This document shows positions 52,819-61,971 of a stretch of DNA of 64,000 nt, one piece after another. The translations under genes were made by a program, and so were the position numbers. The stretch's first letter is position 1; every line of letters begins with the position of its first letter. The stretch spans positions 248,001 through 312,000 of the forward strand of contig CANFQX010000001.1 in assembly GCA_947449255.1 (NCBI GenBank), read 5' to 3'. The stretch comes from Pseudobdellovibrionaceae bacterium. GTDB lineage: Bacteria > Bdellovibrionota > Bdellovibrionia > Bdellovibrionales > Bdellovibrionaceae. Below the pieces are notes generated by a model. It worked only from the letters and a program-made list of their open reading frames with translations. It ran no database searches and had not been told where the DNA came from.

Positions 52819-53627
52819 TGGATCCTCGAAATAGAAAACAAATTGAAACCATTCATCGCCTGGGCTTAAAACTTGAAAAGTCAACCACAGGCGAACTTCA
52901 GTTTTCTATGAATCAAGAAAGCCTTTTTGACTTGCGTCAACTTGAACATCTAAAGAACTTGATTTCAAATCTCAGCAGCTCTGAGGATCTTGACCTTGCA
53001 AGACTGGCTTCCATTGAAAAACACCTGACACCAGGGATGACCTTAAAACATTTTGTCAGTTTTATGATTCCCTTTGAGCGCCTCTTGCATAAAAATTTGC
53101 AAGACGATGATTTTTTGGTTTCAAGCCAAGATCACCCTGCAGCCCAGGCCAATCTTGCCAAGTTCCCACTGGTCTTGGTTCTTGATAATATCCGCTCCGC
53201 ATTCAATGTGGGTTCCATCTTTCGGACGGCAGAATGTCTTGGCGCAAAAAAAATTATGCTGTGTGGATACACACCACTGCCCACGCAATGGAAAGTTGAA
53301 AAAACCGCCATGGGCACCGAAGATTATTTGGAATGGGAAGAGGGTGGAAAGACCTTCGATTGCATTCAAAATCTAAAGCAACAAGGTTATTGGATCATTG
53401 CCCTGGAAACGGCTGAAAAAGCCCAGGACCTTTACTTGGAATTTCCACATCAACCGACAGCCTTTATTTTTGGAAATGAACGCTTTGGACTCGATCCTGA
53501 GATCTTAAAAATAGCAGACGATATTCGCATCATACCGCTTCATGGTCGAAAAAATTCTTTAAATGTAGGCGTCACAGCAGCCATCGCTGGTTTTGAATGG
53601 GTTCGACAGTGGAAAATCAAAAAATAA
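52818..53627 (+). CDS. SpoU-family (TrmH-type) RNA 2'-O-methyltransferase
   Basis: S-adenosylmethionine-dependent 2'-O-ribose methylation of tRNA or rRNA. A 120-residue N-terminal extension precedes the knotted SPOUT domain: LVLDNIRSAFNVGSIFRTAECLGAKKIMLCG, FIFGNERFGLDPEIL and IPLHGRKNSLNVGVTAAIAGFEW, the three SpoU motifs. Target nucleotide unknown. The ATG overlaps the metG stop by one base (TAATG), suggesting coupled translation. Confidence 0.92.
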   Translation: MDPRNRKQIETIHRLGLKLEKSTTGELQFSMNQESLFDLRQLEHLKNLISNLSSSEDLDLARLASIEKHLTPGMTLKHFVSFMIPFERLLHKNLQDDDFLVSSQDHPAAQANLAKFPLVLVLDNIRSAFNVGSIFRTAECLGAKKIMLCGYTPLPTQWKVEKTAMGTEDYLEWEEGGKTFDCIQNLKQQGYWIIALETAEKAQDLYLEFPHQPTAFIFGNERFGLDPEILKIADDIRIIPLHGRKNSLNVGVTAAIAGFEWVRQWKIKK

Positions 53628-53629
53628 AA

Positions 53630-54400
53630 ATGACTGCTCTTGGACATTTTATAAGCGATCAAGTTCACGCTTACGAAGCCGGTCGGCAACCTGATGCCGC
53701 GCACTCTTTGGGTTGTATTCAATTGAACTCTGGTTTTAATTTTGAACAAGCGCTGATCGGCCTAGAGGGCTGTGCAAGGATTTGGGTTCTTTTTGTTTTT
53801 CATCACAATGAGCATTGGAAGCCGATGGTCCTGCCACCCCGAGGATTAAGTCATAAAATCGGCGTCTTTGCGACCAGGTCCCCTTACCGTCCCAATCCCA
53901 TTGGCATGAGCTGTTTAAAAATAGAGCGTATAGATACAGCCAACTTGCGCATTTACGTTGAGGGCGCAGATATTTTAGATGGGTCGCCGATCTTGGACAT
54001 TAAGCCTTATATCGCCTATGCCGATTCATTTCCTGCTTGCGAGCCTGATTGGCTAAAAACAGCAGAAAAATTTCAGGTGCACTTTTCTGCAAGAACAGAA
54101 GAACAATTAAACTGGTTGGAAGCGAAGGGTGTTTCGCAATTGCGGGGTTTTCTTTTACACCAATTGGAGTACGAGCCCACCAATTTTAAGAAAAAACGTT
54201 TGATAAATAAATCATCACAAAATTTTGTGCTTGCCTACCGCACGTGGAGAGCCGAATTTCAATTGATGGATAAGAATGTCAGTGTGATTCAAATTTTTTC
54301 TGGATACTCAGAGATGGATTTAGCAAACAATGAAGATCTTTATTTAGATAAAGAACTTCATTGTTTATTTAAGAAACGCTTTTTCTCTGAGACTATTTAA
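53630..54400 (+). CDS. trmO: tRNA m6t6A37 methyltransferase TrmO (TsaA-like)
   Basis: N6-methylates threonylcarbamoyladenosine at position 37 of tRNA-Thr. The ATG at 53630 is chosen since the family begins with this TALGHFISDQVHAYEAGRQP segment; a longer frame to 53597 would overlap the previous gene. Motifs: WVLFVFHHNEHWKPMVLPPR, GVFATRSPYRPNPIGMSCLK and DILDGSPILDIKPYIAYADS. Neighbours (metG, SpoU) fit a translation role. It ends 20 bases before the convergent RCC1-lipoprotein stop. Confidence 0.93.
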   Translation: MTALGHFISDQVHAYEAGRQPDAAHSLGCIQLNSGFNFEQALIGLEGCARIWVLFVFHHNEHWKPMVLPPRGLSHKIGVFATRSPYRPNPIGMSCLKIERIDTANLRIYVEGADILDGSPILDIKPYIAYADSFPACEPDWLKTAEKFQVHFSARTEEQLNWLEAKGVSQLRGFLLHQLEYEPTNFKKKRLINKSSQNFVLAYRTWRAEFQLMDKNVSVIQIFSGYSEMDLANNEDLYLDKELHCLFKKRFFSETI

Positions 54401-54420
54401 AATAATTTAAGGTCATTGAC

Positions 54421-57400
54421 TTAGGGCGCCGCCTGCATCACGGGCCTAGGGAGCCACAACATCGAAGCGCTATTTATCGCGCTTTTCACACTATCGCCCC
54501 AGCATTTAATCAGCCCAGTCGTTGTTACACCGCAGGCAAAATCTTTGCCAACACTGACTTTGCCATAGGCCGTTCCCGAATCAATGATTGCGGGACTGGT
54601 TCCGCTCATTTGCCCCCAGCATTTCAAAATTCCCTCAGTCGTGATGCCGCAGGTGTCATTATCTCCTGCAGATATATCAATATAGGTAGTTCCAACATCA
54701 ATATTTGCGGGAGCAGTCGTTGGAGAAAATGGTGATGTGCCATTCCCAACTTGTCCCGATATGTTAGCCCCCCAGCATTTCAAATCTCCAGCAGCCGTGA
54801 TTCCACAGGCATGAAAAACAGCCACTGTGACACTGTCATATTGGACCCCTCTATCCACATCGACAGGGGTTAGTCGTTGGATTTGTGTTTTATCACCAAC
54901 CTGATTTAAATTATTTTGTCCCCAGCATTTCAAAGCTCCTGCCGTCGTGATTGCACAGCTTGTTGCCCCGGACTTAGATATCGCCACCTTAGAGTACTTT
55001 AATCCGCCACTAACAATCACAGGAGACTCACGACTTGCCGTTGTCCCATCGCCCAATTGCCCATTTCCATTTTGCCCCCAGCATTTCAAAACACCAAGAC
55101 TGGTGATTCCGCATGTATATCCTATGCCGGCAGAAATTTGAGTGTAGGTGCTTTCAGAATCTAGGACATGAGGAGTTTTAATTTGAACATTTGCGCCTGG
55201 GCCACACTCGTTAAGGTAGTTGCTCCCCCAGCATTTTAGAATTCCTGCCGTTGAAATTGCACAAGTGTGATCCGCTGAAATTGAAAACTGTGAATATTCA
55301 CCGCCAACATCGACAGCCCTTGGGGTAGCATTTTGCATCAATCCCCGGCCCCCATTACCCCAGCATTTTAACGCCTTTGTATTCGTGATTGCACAGTTCC
55401 CGGACAAACCTACATCGATACTGCTGTAGATAGCGCTGTTGTCGACAACAAGTGTTGGTGCTTTTATTATGTCATTGGTCGTGCCTTTCCCCAATTGGCT
55501 ATAGGTGTTGTCTCCCCAACAATACAATCGGCCTGAGGCTTTAATGGCACAGGTGTGATTATTTCCTGTACTCAAATTAATAAAGCTGGAACTCGAGATC
55601 ACTTCTTGAGGCAAAGATCCATGGATATGACCTTGGTTTTTCTGGTCGGCGATTTGACTATTATCATTATTACCCCAACAGCGGATTTTTCCCGTTGTGG
55701 AAAGTCCACAACCATGCTGATTTCCCAGGTCAAGTTGGGTGTAAGAATAATCTGAATCTATCGTCATTGGCGACAAAACCTGTGATGGCGAAGAAACGCC
55801 TAAACTAAAAAATTCATTTTTACCCCAACAACGAATTTTATTCGCAGCCGTCACACCGCAGGTTTTATATACACGCGCACCAATAGAGATATAATTAGTG
55901 CCTGAATCGATCACCTTGGGGGCAGTGCTTGGAGAAGTCGTCCCATCGCCAATTTGACCATAAAAATTATTTCCCCAGCATTTTAAGACATTGCCAGTGG
56001 TGATCGCACAAATATGCGAATTCCCCACGCTGACTGATTTGTAGGCGACACCGCTATCAACAACAGTGGGTGAATAATTATAACCATAGATTACAAATTT
56101 TGCTCCCCAGCATTTTAGAATTCCTTGGGTTGTAAGGCCACAGCTTGTACTGTTCCCCACTGAAACTTCGGAGTAAGTCTCACTCGCATCCACAGCCACA
56201 GGGAAATTGCTATCACCACCAGAAATAAGGCCAATTCCCAGTCGTCCGTTACTATTACTTCCCCAGCACTTAAGCAACCCGGTGGCCGTAATCCCGCACG
56301 AATTATTTGCTCCAACCGAAACCTTGCTATAATTATTTGCATTATCTACGGACACAGGACTATTTTTGCTGCTGGTCGTTCCATCTCCAAGCTGCCCCAC
56401 TGAATTGCTCCCCCAGCATTTCAATTTGCCGCTGGTCGTGATGGCACAAGTGCTATTGTCGCCGGCACTCACCATGGAATAAAGAAAATCATTGAGGTTT
56501 CCTCCGTCACTGTCATTGATGCGGTTCTCCTGCGCAGCAACAGCCTCAACAGCGGCATGATCCGTCCCCGTCAGCCTGATGATCAGACTTTTTGAGGCAT
56601 TGGATGAAAGATTTCTTAGAGTGCTGTAAGTGACAGATGCAGAGCTCTGTCCTGCGGGAATGGTGACGGAACCTGAAATTAAATTGTGATCACTTGCGGT
56701 GGCCGTGCCCTCGACAACATAAGAAACGACGACCGGATAGGGTTTGATATCACTGACCACTAGCGTGAAGGACTGTGCTGCATTTTCTGTCATCACCGAA
56801 CCTGAGTCAGAAAAATAAACATAGGCCAAATTGTCTTTAATCCAAGTGTTTTTCCAAAATGACAAATAACGGGTGTTGGTTTTACCGGTCACACAGAGGG
56901 TTAAATTACTGCCATTAGGAAATTGGGTCAGACTATCCGTCAGTGAATTTATAATATCAACGGCTGATCCATAATTGATGTAAGACGCACAATCATCGGT
57001 CGCTTCGCTAAATAATTTGTACCTGTACTGGGTCACATTGGTCGATGCCACAGCTATATTCAAGGCGGCTGAAGAATCCACAGTTTCTGGAAGATTGGCA
57101 AGCCCCAAGGGTGAAAGTGCACTCAGAACCGGGGAAGAAGGCAAGGTCATAGTCACAACTTGTGGAGTCGTTGCAAGGTCCAATTGACTGGGCTGTGTCT
57201 TTAAATAAAAGTTGCGTCGCGGTCCTGATTGCAAGTCCTCTAGCAAAGTTAAATTGATTGTGGCCGTGTCACTTCCCGATGGGAAGATCACTTTACTGTT
57301 CACTGCATTGAAATCTATCCCCTCGGTCGCGGTATTGGCCTCGGAAAAATAGGCCACCTCAAAAAGATCTAAACTGGGTGCGGACAATTTAAGATCATAA

Positions 57401-58140
57401 GTCACACTGCCCGCTGATGAAAACATTTGGCTTTGAGACACGACACTGGGTCCGGCTTGAAAAGGTGCTGTCGTGAACAGGGGGCCAACATTGTCTAAAG
57501 CATCTGTCGCGCGCAGCTGGACGGCATAGATTTTTCCATCAGTCAGAGCCAGTCCCACGATTTTTTGCGCCAGGGTGTTCCTATCAAAATTAAACCAATC
57601 CGTGATGGCCAACTGATCTCCATATTGAATAACTCGGCCCTCAATTTTTTTCAATTCGGATGATGCATCACTGACATTGCCAATATCAAATTCTGGAGTC
57701 TGACCTAATTGAGAATGGTTGAATTTTAATTGAGTCTGGGCAATGGTGGGACCCGTTCGGTCAATCAGGATTGGTAAAGAGATGCACTCGCTGACAAATT
57801 TCGAACTGTTACGAAACACTATGAAAATGGTATGTGCACCATCTGTTTCAGGCAAATTGATCGTTTTTACTGTGGCGTAAGGTCCCCATTTTGCATTGAG
57901 GGGCCGACAAGGCTCGTTGATAAAAAAAGCAACTTCCACTGCATCTTGGGAAGACAATAGGACATTTAAGGAGCGGCTGGATGTCACAGTCCTGTGATCC
58001 TGAATTTCCGCCAAACCTTTCGGATTGTTTTCAGGGCCAAAGACAACAGACTGTTTCTTTTCTAAACAAGAAACCTGAAATGCCAGCATGAAAATAACAA
58101 AGGCAACATCCATTGCCGCCTTAAAGCTCATTTTAATCAT
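54421..58140 (-). CDS. RCC1-repeat lipoprotein with Calx-beta-like domains
   Basis: A 1239-residue envelope protein. Signal peptide ends in lipobox FQVSC, so it should be lipid-anchored; ATG at 58140 or 58131. Residues about 30-230 hold immunoglobulin-like strands, about 235-335 and 455-545 resemble two Calx-beta domains. From about 555 to the end there are 14 RCC1-type repeats of roughly 45-50 residues, each with C-x-IT-x-x-G-x-L-K-CWG and often QLGDGT; both Cys per repeat are nearly invariant. RCC1 propellers usually bind partners on their face. Surface or adhesion role is inferred. An AT-rich palindrome lies upstream. Confidence 0.85.
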   Translation of the reverse strand: MIKMSFKAAMDVAFVIFMLAFQVSCLEKKQSVVFGPENNPKGLAEIQDHRTVTSSRSLNVLLSSQDAVEVAFFINEPCRPLNAKWGPYATVKTINLPETDGAHTIFIVFRNSSKFVSECISLPILIDRTGPTIAQTQLKFNHSQLGQTPEFDIGNVSDASSELKKIEGRVIQYGDQLAITDWFNFDRNTLAQKIVGLALTDGKIYAVQLRATDALDNVGPLFTTAPFQAGPSVVSQSQMFSSAGSVTYDLKLSAPSLDLFEVAYFSEANTATEGIDFNAVNSKVIFPSGSDTATINLTLLEDLQSGPRRNFYLKTQPSQLDLATTPQVVTMTLPSSPVLSALSPLGLANLPETVDSSAALNIAVASTNVTQYRYKLFSEATDDCASYINYGSAVDIINSLTDSLTQFPNGSNLTLCVTGKTNTRYLSFWKNTWIKDNLAYVYFSDSGSVMTENAAQSFTLVVSDIKPYPVVVSYVVEGTATASDHNLISGSVTIPAGQSSASVTYSTLRNLSSNASKSLIIRLTGTDHAAVEAVAAQENRINDSDGGNLNDFLYSMVSAGDNSTCAITTSGKLKCWGSNSVGQLGDGTTSSKNSPVSVDNANNYSKVSVGANNSCGITATGLLKCWGSNSNGRLGIGLISGGDSNFPVAVDASETYSEVSVGNSTSCGLTTQGILKCWGAKFVIYGYNYSPTVVDSGVAYKSVSVGNSHICAITTGNVLKCWGNNFYGQIGDGTTSPSTAPKVIDSGTNYISIGARVYKTCGVTAANKIRCWGKNEFFSLGVSSPSQVLSPMTIDSDYSYTQLDLGNQHGCGLSTTGKIRCWGNNDNSQIADQKNQGHIHGSLPQEVISSSSFINLSTGNNHTCAIKASGRLYCWGDNTYSQLGKGTTNDIIKAPTLVVDNSAIYSSIDVGLSGNCAITNTKALKCWGNGGRGLMQNATPRAVDVGGEYSQFSISADHTCAISTAGILKCWGSNYLNECGPGANVQIKTPHVLDSESTYTQISAGIGYTCGITSLGVLKCWGQNGNGQLGDGTTASRESPVIVSGGLKYSKVAISKSGATSCAITTAGALKCWGQNNLNQVGDKTQIQRLTPVDVDRGVQYDSVTVAVFHACGITAAGDLKCWGANISGQVGNGTSPFSPTTAPANIDVGTTYIDISAGDNDTCGITTEGILKCWGQMSGTSPAIIDSGTAYGKVSVGKDFACGVTTTGLIKCWGDSVKSAINSASMLWLPRPVMQAAP

Positions 58141-58152
58141 GTCTTAATTATC

Positions 58153-58169
58153 GGCAGAATTATTCTGCC
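58153..58169. promoter_or_regulatory. Palindrome upstream of RCC1-lipoprotein gene, overlapping a GCCGATAA box
   Basis: GGCAGAAT (58153-58160) and ATTCTGCC (58162-58169) form a perfect 8-1-8 palindrome ending 13 bases before the start codon. On the minus strand the sequence GCCGATAA (58148-58155) overlaps it; this matches the sigma-28 (FliA) -10 consensus, but the -35 region is only roughly similar (TTCAG). Confidence 0.4.
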
Positions 58170-58401
58170 ACTGAAGAGCAAAGACTTGTGATCACCACAA
58201 CCGCTGTCTTATTCTGAAACAAAAATTATTTTTATTTGTTTAGGCCTTTGATTGCACTTTCATAAACTCGACGGAGGTCCCCAAAACAGCTCTGCTCTTG
58301 TCTAGATTTACATCACTACTCTTGAGATTCTAAATAAAAAAACCGAACACATCAACAACCGGAAAATGCCTTTACTCTTCTCGAAAAGAAAGGGGGAAAA
58401 T

Positions 58402-59220
58402 ATGAATCTTGCGGCTATTTTAGGATTGCTTTTTTCAATTGCCATTGGAACTTACTCGATTCTGGAATCGACAAAAAATCCAAAACTATTCCTTAATGGA
58501 CATGCTATTATTATCGTCCTTGGAGGTACGTTCACCGTCGGGCTGCTCTCTTTTCCCTTTGCCCGGCTTTTTGCCGCCTTCAAGATTGTCGTGCGAAAAG
58601 TTTTTGGACGAGAAAAATTAGATTATCTCGGTGTCATCAAGCAAATTGTCGAAATTTCTATAGCTTATCGCAATGATCCAAAATCTGTTATGGGCCTTCT
58701 CTCTCCCAAAACACATCCCTTTCTCACTGATGGAATCAAGCTCATTGTTGATTATGGATTCAATGCCCAGGAAATCGATGCGATTCTTGAAAACTCTGTG
58801 GCCGGAAAGAAAAAAAGAGACCGTGAAGAAGTCAAAGTTTGGCACACTCTTTCTAGATTTCCACCCGCCTTTGGACTTTTAGGTGCCACACTAGGGATGA
58901 TTTCACTGCTAGAAACTTTAGGTGAACCTGGCTCTCAGGACCGCATTGGTCCTGCAATGGCAACAGCCCTGGTCGCAACTTTTTATGGTTTGATGGCAGC
59001 CAATCTTATTTTTATTCCCATCGCTGAGCGCCTTGCCGAAGTCTCTTCCAACGACATCATTTTACGAAATATAATAAAAAGAGGCATTATTCTTGTTGCC
59101 GAAAAGAAACACCCTTCTTATATCGATGAGTATTTGAATTCATTCTTACCGCCTGGAGCCAGGGCCAACTCTGGTCAAGGTCCAGAAAATGTAACGAGCA
59201 AAGGGCCTTTGAAGGCATAA
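58402..59220 (+). CDS. motA: Flagellar/gliding stator protein MotA
   Basis: Ion-channel stator subunit. ATG at 58402 has AGGGGG 5-8 bases upstream and starts at NLAAILGLLFSIAIGTY; a longer frame to 58366 adds 12 charged residues. Four membrane segments; conserved cytoplasmic loop KKRDREEVKVWHTLSRFPPAFGLLGATLGMISLLETLG near 145-185, with charged residues used for rotor interaction and the channel Thr/Ala in TALVATFYGLMAANLIFIPIAERL. The motB gene starts 63 bases later. Confidence 0.95.
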   Translation: MNLAAILGLLFSIAIGTYSILESTKNPKLFLNGHAIIIVLGGTFTVGLLSFPFARLFAAFKIVVRKVFGREKLDYLGVIKQIVEISIAYRNDPKSVMGLLSPKTHPFLTDGIKLIVDYGFNAQEIDAILENSVAGKKKRDREEVKVWHTLSRFPPAFGLLGATLGMISLLETLGEPGSQDRIGPAMATALVATFYGLMAANLIFIPIAERLAEVSSNDIILRNIIKRGIILVAEKKHPSYIDEYLNSFLPPGARANSGQGPENVTSKGPLKA

Positions 59221-59283
59221 CAGCCAAATAAAATGAAATGGGTAGAACAAACCAAGATAGAAAAAAGAAAGGAGTGAAAAAAT

Positions 59284-60333
59284 ATGAGCGATCACAATGA
59301 TTCCGATGATGAAAATTCAATGGCTCACGATGAAAGCAACTGGCTTGTTTCTTATGCCGATATGATGACACTTCTCTTCGGTTTTTTTGTATTGATGTAC
59401 TCCCTTTCTCGCCTTGATCCCAGTAAATATGTGGTTATCAGTAAAGACATTGCAAAATATTTTGGCGGTCAGGTCAAGTTTGGCAGCCAGGCTGGACAAA
59501 AAGTGACAATTGATAAACTCAACGAGGTGCTCTTGTCTATGGGTCTTGTGGCTGGACAAAGTAAAGATTTTCAAATTCAGGCAGGAGATGAAAACTCTAT
59601 TTTATTAAAGTTGAAGGATGCCGTTTTGTTTGCGCCAGGCAGTGATCAATTGAGCGAACTCAGTCGAGATATGCTCGAAAAAGTTGAAGTCACCTTAGCA
59701 AATTTTAAAGATCTCACCATGGTCAATATCGAAGGGCACACGGATGACAATCCAATCACCAGCGCTCGCTTCCCTTCCAATTGGGAACTTTCAAGTGCGC
59801 GCAGTGCTCGAATTGCACGCCTCTTTTTTGAAAAGGGACTGAAGCAGGCTCAACTAGTTTCTGAGGGCTATGCGGAGTCACGCCCCCTCGTTCCAAATCG
59901 TGATGACGAAGGGACTGCCATTCCGGAAAACCAATCCTTAAATCGTCGAGTCGTGATTCGATTAAAATTTGAGAATCCCCAAGCTCAGAATGCCAATGCA
60001 AAAATGGTTCTTGAAAAAATTGGTGCTGAAGTTATCCAAGGAAAACCAAAATCACCTACAGAGGATGCCACCAAGATCAGCGAGACTACGAAGGAACAGC
60101 GTCTAGCTCCCGACGCAGATCTAGATACTAGATTCCAAGAGGCGCAAGCCAGACTGGAGGAGGCAAAAAAGAAACTTCGCAGTACGGATGAAGAAAAACG
60201 CAAGAAACTAAAAATAGAGGACCTGGAGAAAAAAATAAAAGACGTCGAGAATAAAATTCAGCAAGGTGCCACCGCTCCAACTGGCGAAACGACGACCACC
60301 GCAGCTCCGAAAAAACAGGAAGGCGCAAAATGA
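59284..60333 (+). CDS. motB: Stator protein MotB with extended coiled-coil tail
   Basis: Partner of MotA. Asp26 in the single membrane segment (LVSYADMMTLLFGFFVLMYS) is the ion-carrying residue. The periplasmic OmpA-like domain (about residues 120-235) binds peptidoglycan: VNIEGHTDDNP, NWELSSARSARIARLF, NRRVVIRLKF. Residues about 240-349 are an extra charged tail with a coiled coil (FQEAQARLEEAKKKL and KIEDLEKKIKDVENKI) and a Thr-rich end not found in the usual MotB. AAGGAG precedes the ATG; it overlaps the next gene by 4 bases. Confidence 0.94.
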   Translation: MSDHNDSDDENSMAHDESNWLVSYADMMTLLFGFFVLMYSLSRLDPSKYVVISKDIAKYFGGQVKFGSQAGQKVTIDKLNEVLLSMGLVAGQSKDFQIQAGDENSILLKLKDAVLFAPGSDQLSELSRDMLEKVEVTLANFKDLTMVNIEGHTDDNPITSARFPSNWELSSARSARIARLFFEKGLKQAQLVSEGYAESRPLVPNRDDEGTAIPENQSLNRRVVIRLKFENPQAQNANAKMVLEKIGAEVIQGKPKSPTEDATKISETTKEQRLAPDADLDTRFQEAQARLEEAKKKLRSTDEEKRKKLKIEDLEKKIKDVENKIQQGATAPTGETTTTAAPKKQEGAK

Positions 60334-61190
60334 TGCTTTCCAAATTAAAATCAGCAATAAATGCATGTGGCCTGATCCTGGTGGTGTCGGGATGTGCCGG
60401 TAAGTACGTCATCAACACCTATCCCGCAGGGGCAAAGGTCTATGTCAAAGATGTCCTTACGAAAGAACGGAAATTACTTGGTGTTTCACCAATTCAAGTT
60501 TTAGAGGAATCCAAACTTGGCGAAGTGTTTTTTATTGAATTTGAAAAGGAAAGTTATCAAAACAAAGAGGTTATGATCAAGGTCAATGCCGGCGAAAGCC
60601 TCACTGTGACTTCACGACTAGACCCCTTGAGCGCTGAAAAAACTGGCGATGGCACAAATTCAGCAAAAAATGATGACAAAAATCCTCCGCAGCCGCCTCC
60701 TAAAGATGATCAAAAGAAAAAAGACTGGCAGGCTGAAATTGATGATTTAAAACTCCGCGTCGCCCTGCTTGAAAACACCTCCAGTGTCTATAAAGACGCT
60801 ATCTTTTCGGCTCGCTACAAGGGAGGTCCCGCAGCCTTTGATCGCGACGACAATCAACGATTGATTGGATTTTTATTTGAGGGCCAGCAAGCCATCATGA
60901 AGGGTGATTACAAGTCTGCAAACCTAGCCCTTGATAAGGCCATACAAATTGACGAGTACTCATCCCAGGCTTGGCTTTTAAAAGGTTCTGTCGCCTATCT
61001 CAATAAAAATCTTCCAGACGCCAAAAAAGCCTGGGAGCGCACCTTAAAGATTGATCCCTATAATAAGTCCGCCTATCATTATTTGGGTGAGGTTTATAAA
61101 CGTTTAGGAATGACTGAGTTGCCCGCGAAAGGTCCTGAAACACGCTATCCAACTTCCGTCAGGGAACTAGAAAAGCGAAAAGATTTATAA
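60330..61190 (+). CDS. PEGA/TPR lipoprotein in the motAB operon
   Basis: A 286-residue lipoprotein with lipobox VVSGC (Cys22). A PEGA-type beta domain (NTYPAGAKVYVKDVLTKERKLLGVSPIQVLEE) lies at about 27-105, then a Pro/Lys/Asp linker, a short helix and TPR repeats (about 170-265: GDYKSANLALDKAIQIDEYSSQAWLLKGSVAYLN and DAKKAWERTLKIDPYNKSAYHYLGEVYKRLG). PEGA domains are found in surface-protein assembly proteins. Overlap with motB (ATGA) suggests a stator-associated role in the periplasm. Confidence 0.85.
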   Translation: MMLSKLKSAINACGLILVVSGCAGKYVINTYPAGAKVYVKDVLTKERKLLGVSPIQVLEESKLGEVFFIEFEKESYQNKEVMIKVNAGESLTVTSRLDPLSAEKTGDGTNSAKNDDKNPPQPPPKDDQKKKDWQAEIDDLKLRVALLENTSSVYKDAIFSARYKGGPAAFDRDDNQRLIGFLFEGQQAIMKGDYKSANLALDKAIQIDEYSSQAWLLKGSVAYLNKNLPDAKKAWERTLKIDPYNKSAYHYLGEVYKRLGMTELPAKGPETRYPTSVRELEKRKDL

Positions 61191-61287
61191 GATTTCTTTG
61201 TTCAATTCAATTATAGGCTTGCAATAAAGCCTCATAGAAAATTCAATAGGGAAAGCTTTATTTTTCGGGAACAAGGTGACCTCTGAG

Positions 61288-61923
61288 ATGAGAACAATAA
61301 ATTTAAACCAATCTCATTATCTATTGCTTTGCCTCTTCGCAACTTTCACACTGGGCAGCTGCAGAGCCTTCGCCTTCATCACCTCAGACACAACTCTAAG
61401 TTTGGGTGTCAGCAGCAATACGCTCACTCTCTCCAACACCTCCCAAACGATCACTTCAAGCTCCACAATTGATTTTTCATACAATGCCTACTACCAACCC
61501 TTGCGCTCAGCCTTCATCATGAATTTCACTGAATATGCAAGCAGTAACATCGGCAGTCTCAATCAAATTCGCATAGGCTTTGGTCTGCGCTGGTATCTGT
61601 TTGGAGTCAATGGCGAGCGGTATATCGTTGACAGCCAAACTGACGGACGGCTTTTTCGCCCCTCGCCGTTTTGGAGTTTAACCGGAGGCATGACAACTAT
61701 TTCAGTGCCCGCGATCAATAAAGACCCCGGCCAGTATTTTAACGCTGTTGCCCTGGACTGGGATCTGCGAGCTGGTGTTGAAGTCCCACTCAATCGATAT
61801 TATTATTTAGTCACGCAGTTGAGTCTATTGAGTTCTTTACCAACCTACAACTCTAGCACCAATGAGAGCATCGGCTATCAAGGTATAGGATTTCTCATCG
61901 GACTCAAGGCCACGAGTTTTTAA
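61288..61923 (+). CDS. Exported outer-membrane-like protein
   Basis: Start at ATG 61288, with AAGGTG 10 bases upstream; an in-frame GTG at 61276 overlaps it. A signal peptide of about 25 residues contains LGSCRAFAF, so it may be a lipoprotein or have an alternative cleavage site. Amphipathic strands (TIDFSYNAYYQPLRSAFIMNF, IGFGLRWYLFG) and a terminal IGFLIGLKATSF suggest a barrel of about 8 strands. No family recognised. Confidence 0.55.
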   Translation: MRTINLNQSHYLLLCLFATFTLGSCRAFAFITSDTTLSLGVSSNTLTLSNTSQTITSSSTIDFSYNAYYQPLRSAFIMNFTEYASSNIGSLNQIRIGFGLRWYLFGVNGERYIVDSQTDGRLFRPSPFWSLTGGMTTISVPAINKDPGQYFNAVALDWDLRAGVEVPLNRYYYLVTQLSLLSSLPTYNSSTNESIGYQGIGFLIGLKATSF

Positions 61924-61971
61924 AACTCTCGTTGGAGCTTATTCACCGCTGTGTTTAGAAAGGTGTTCCTC

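Noticed and set aside
54421-56480. Recurrent CCCCAGCATTT-type DNA words that could suggest a repeat array or CRISPR
   Set aside because: They are the reverse strand of the CWG codons in RCC1 protein repeats, with divergent sequence between and no constant spacer length.
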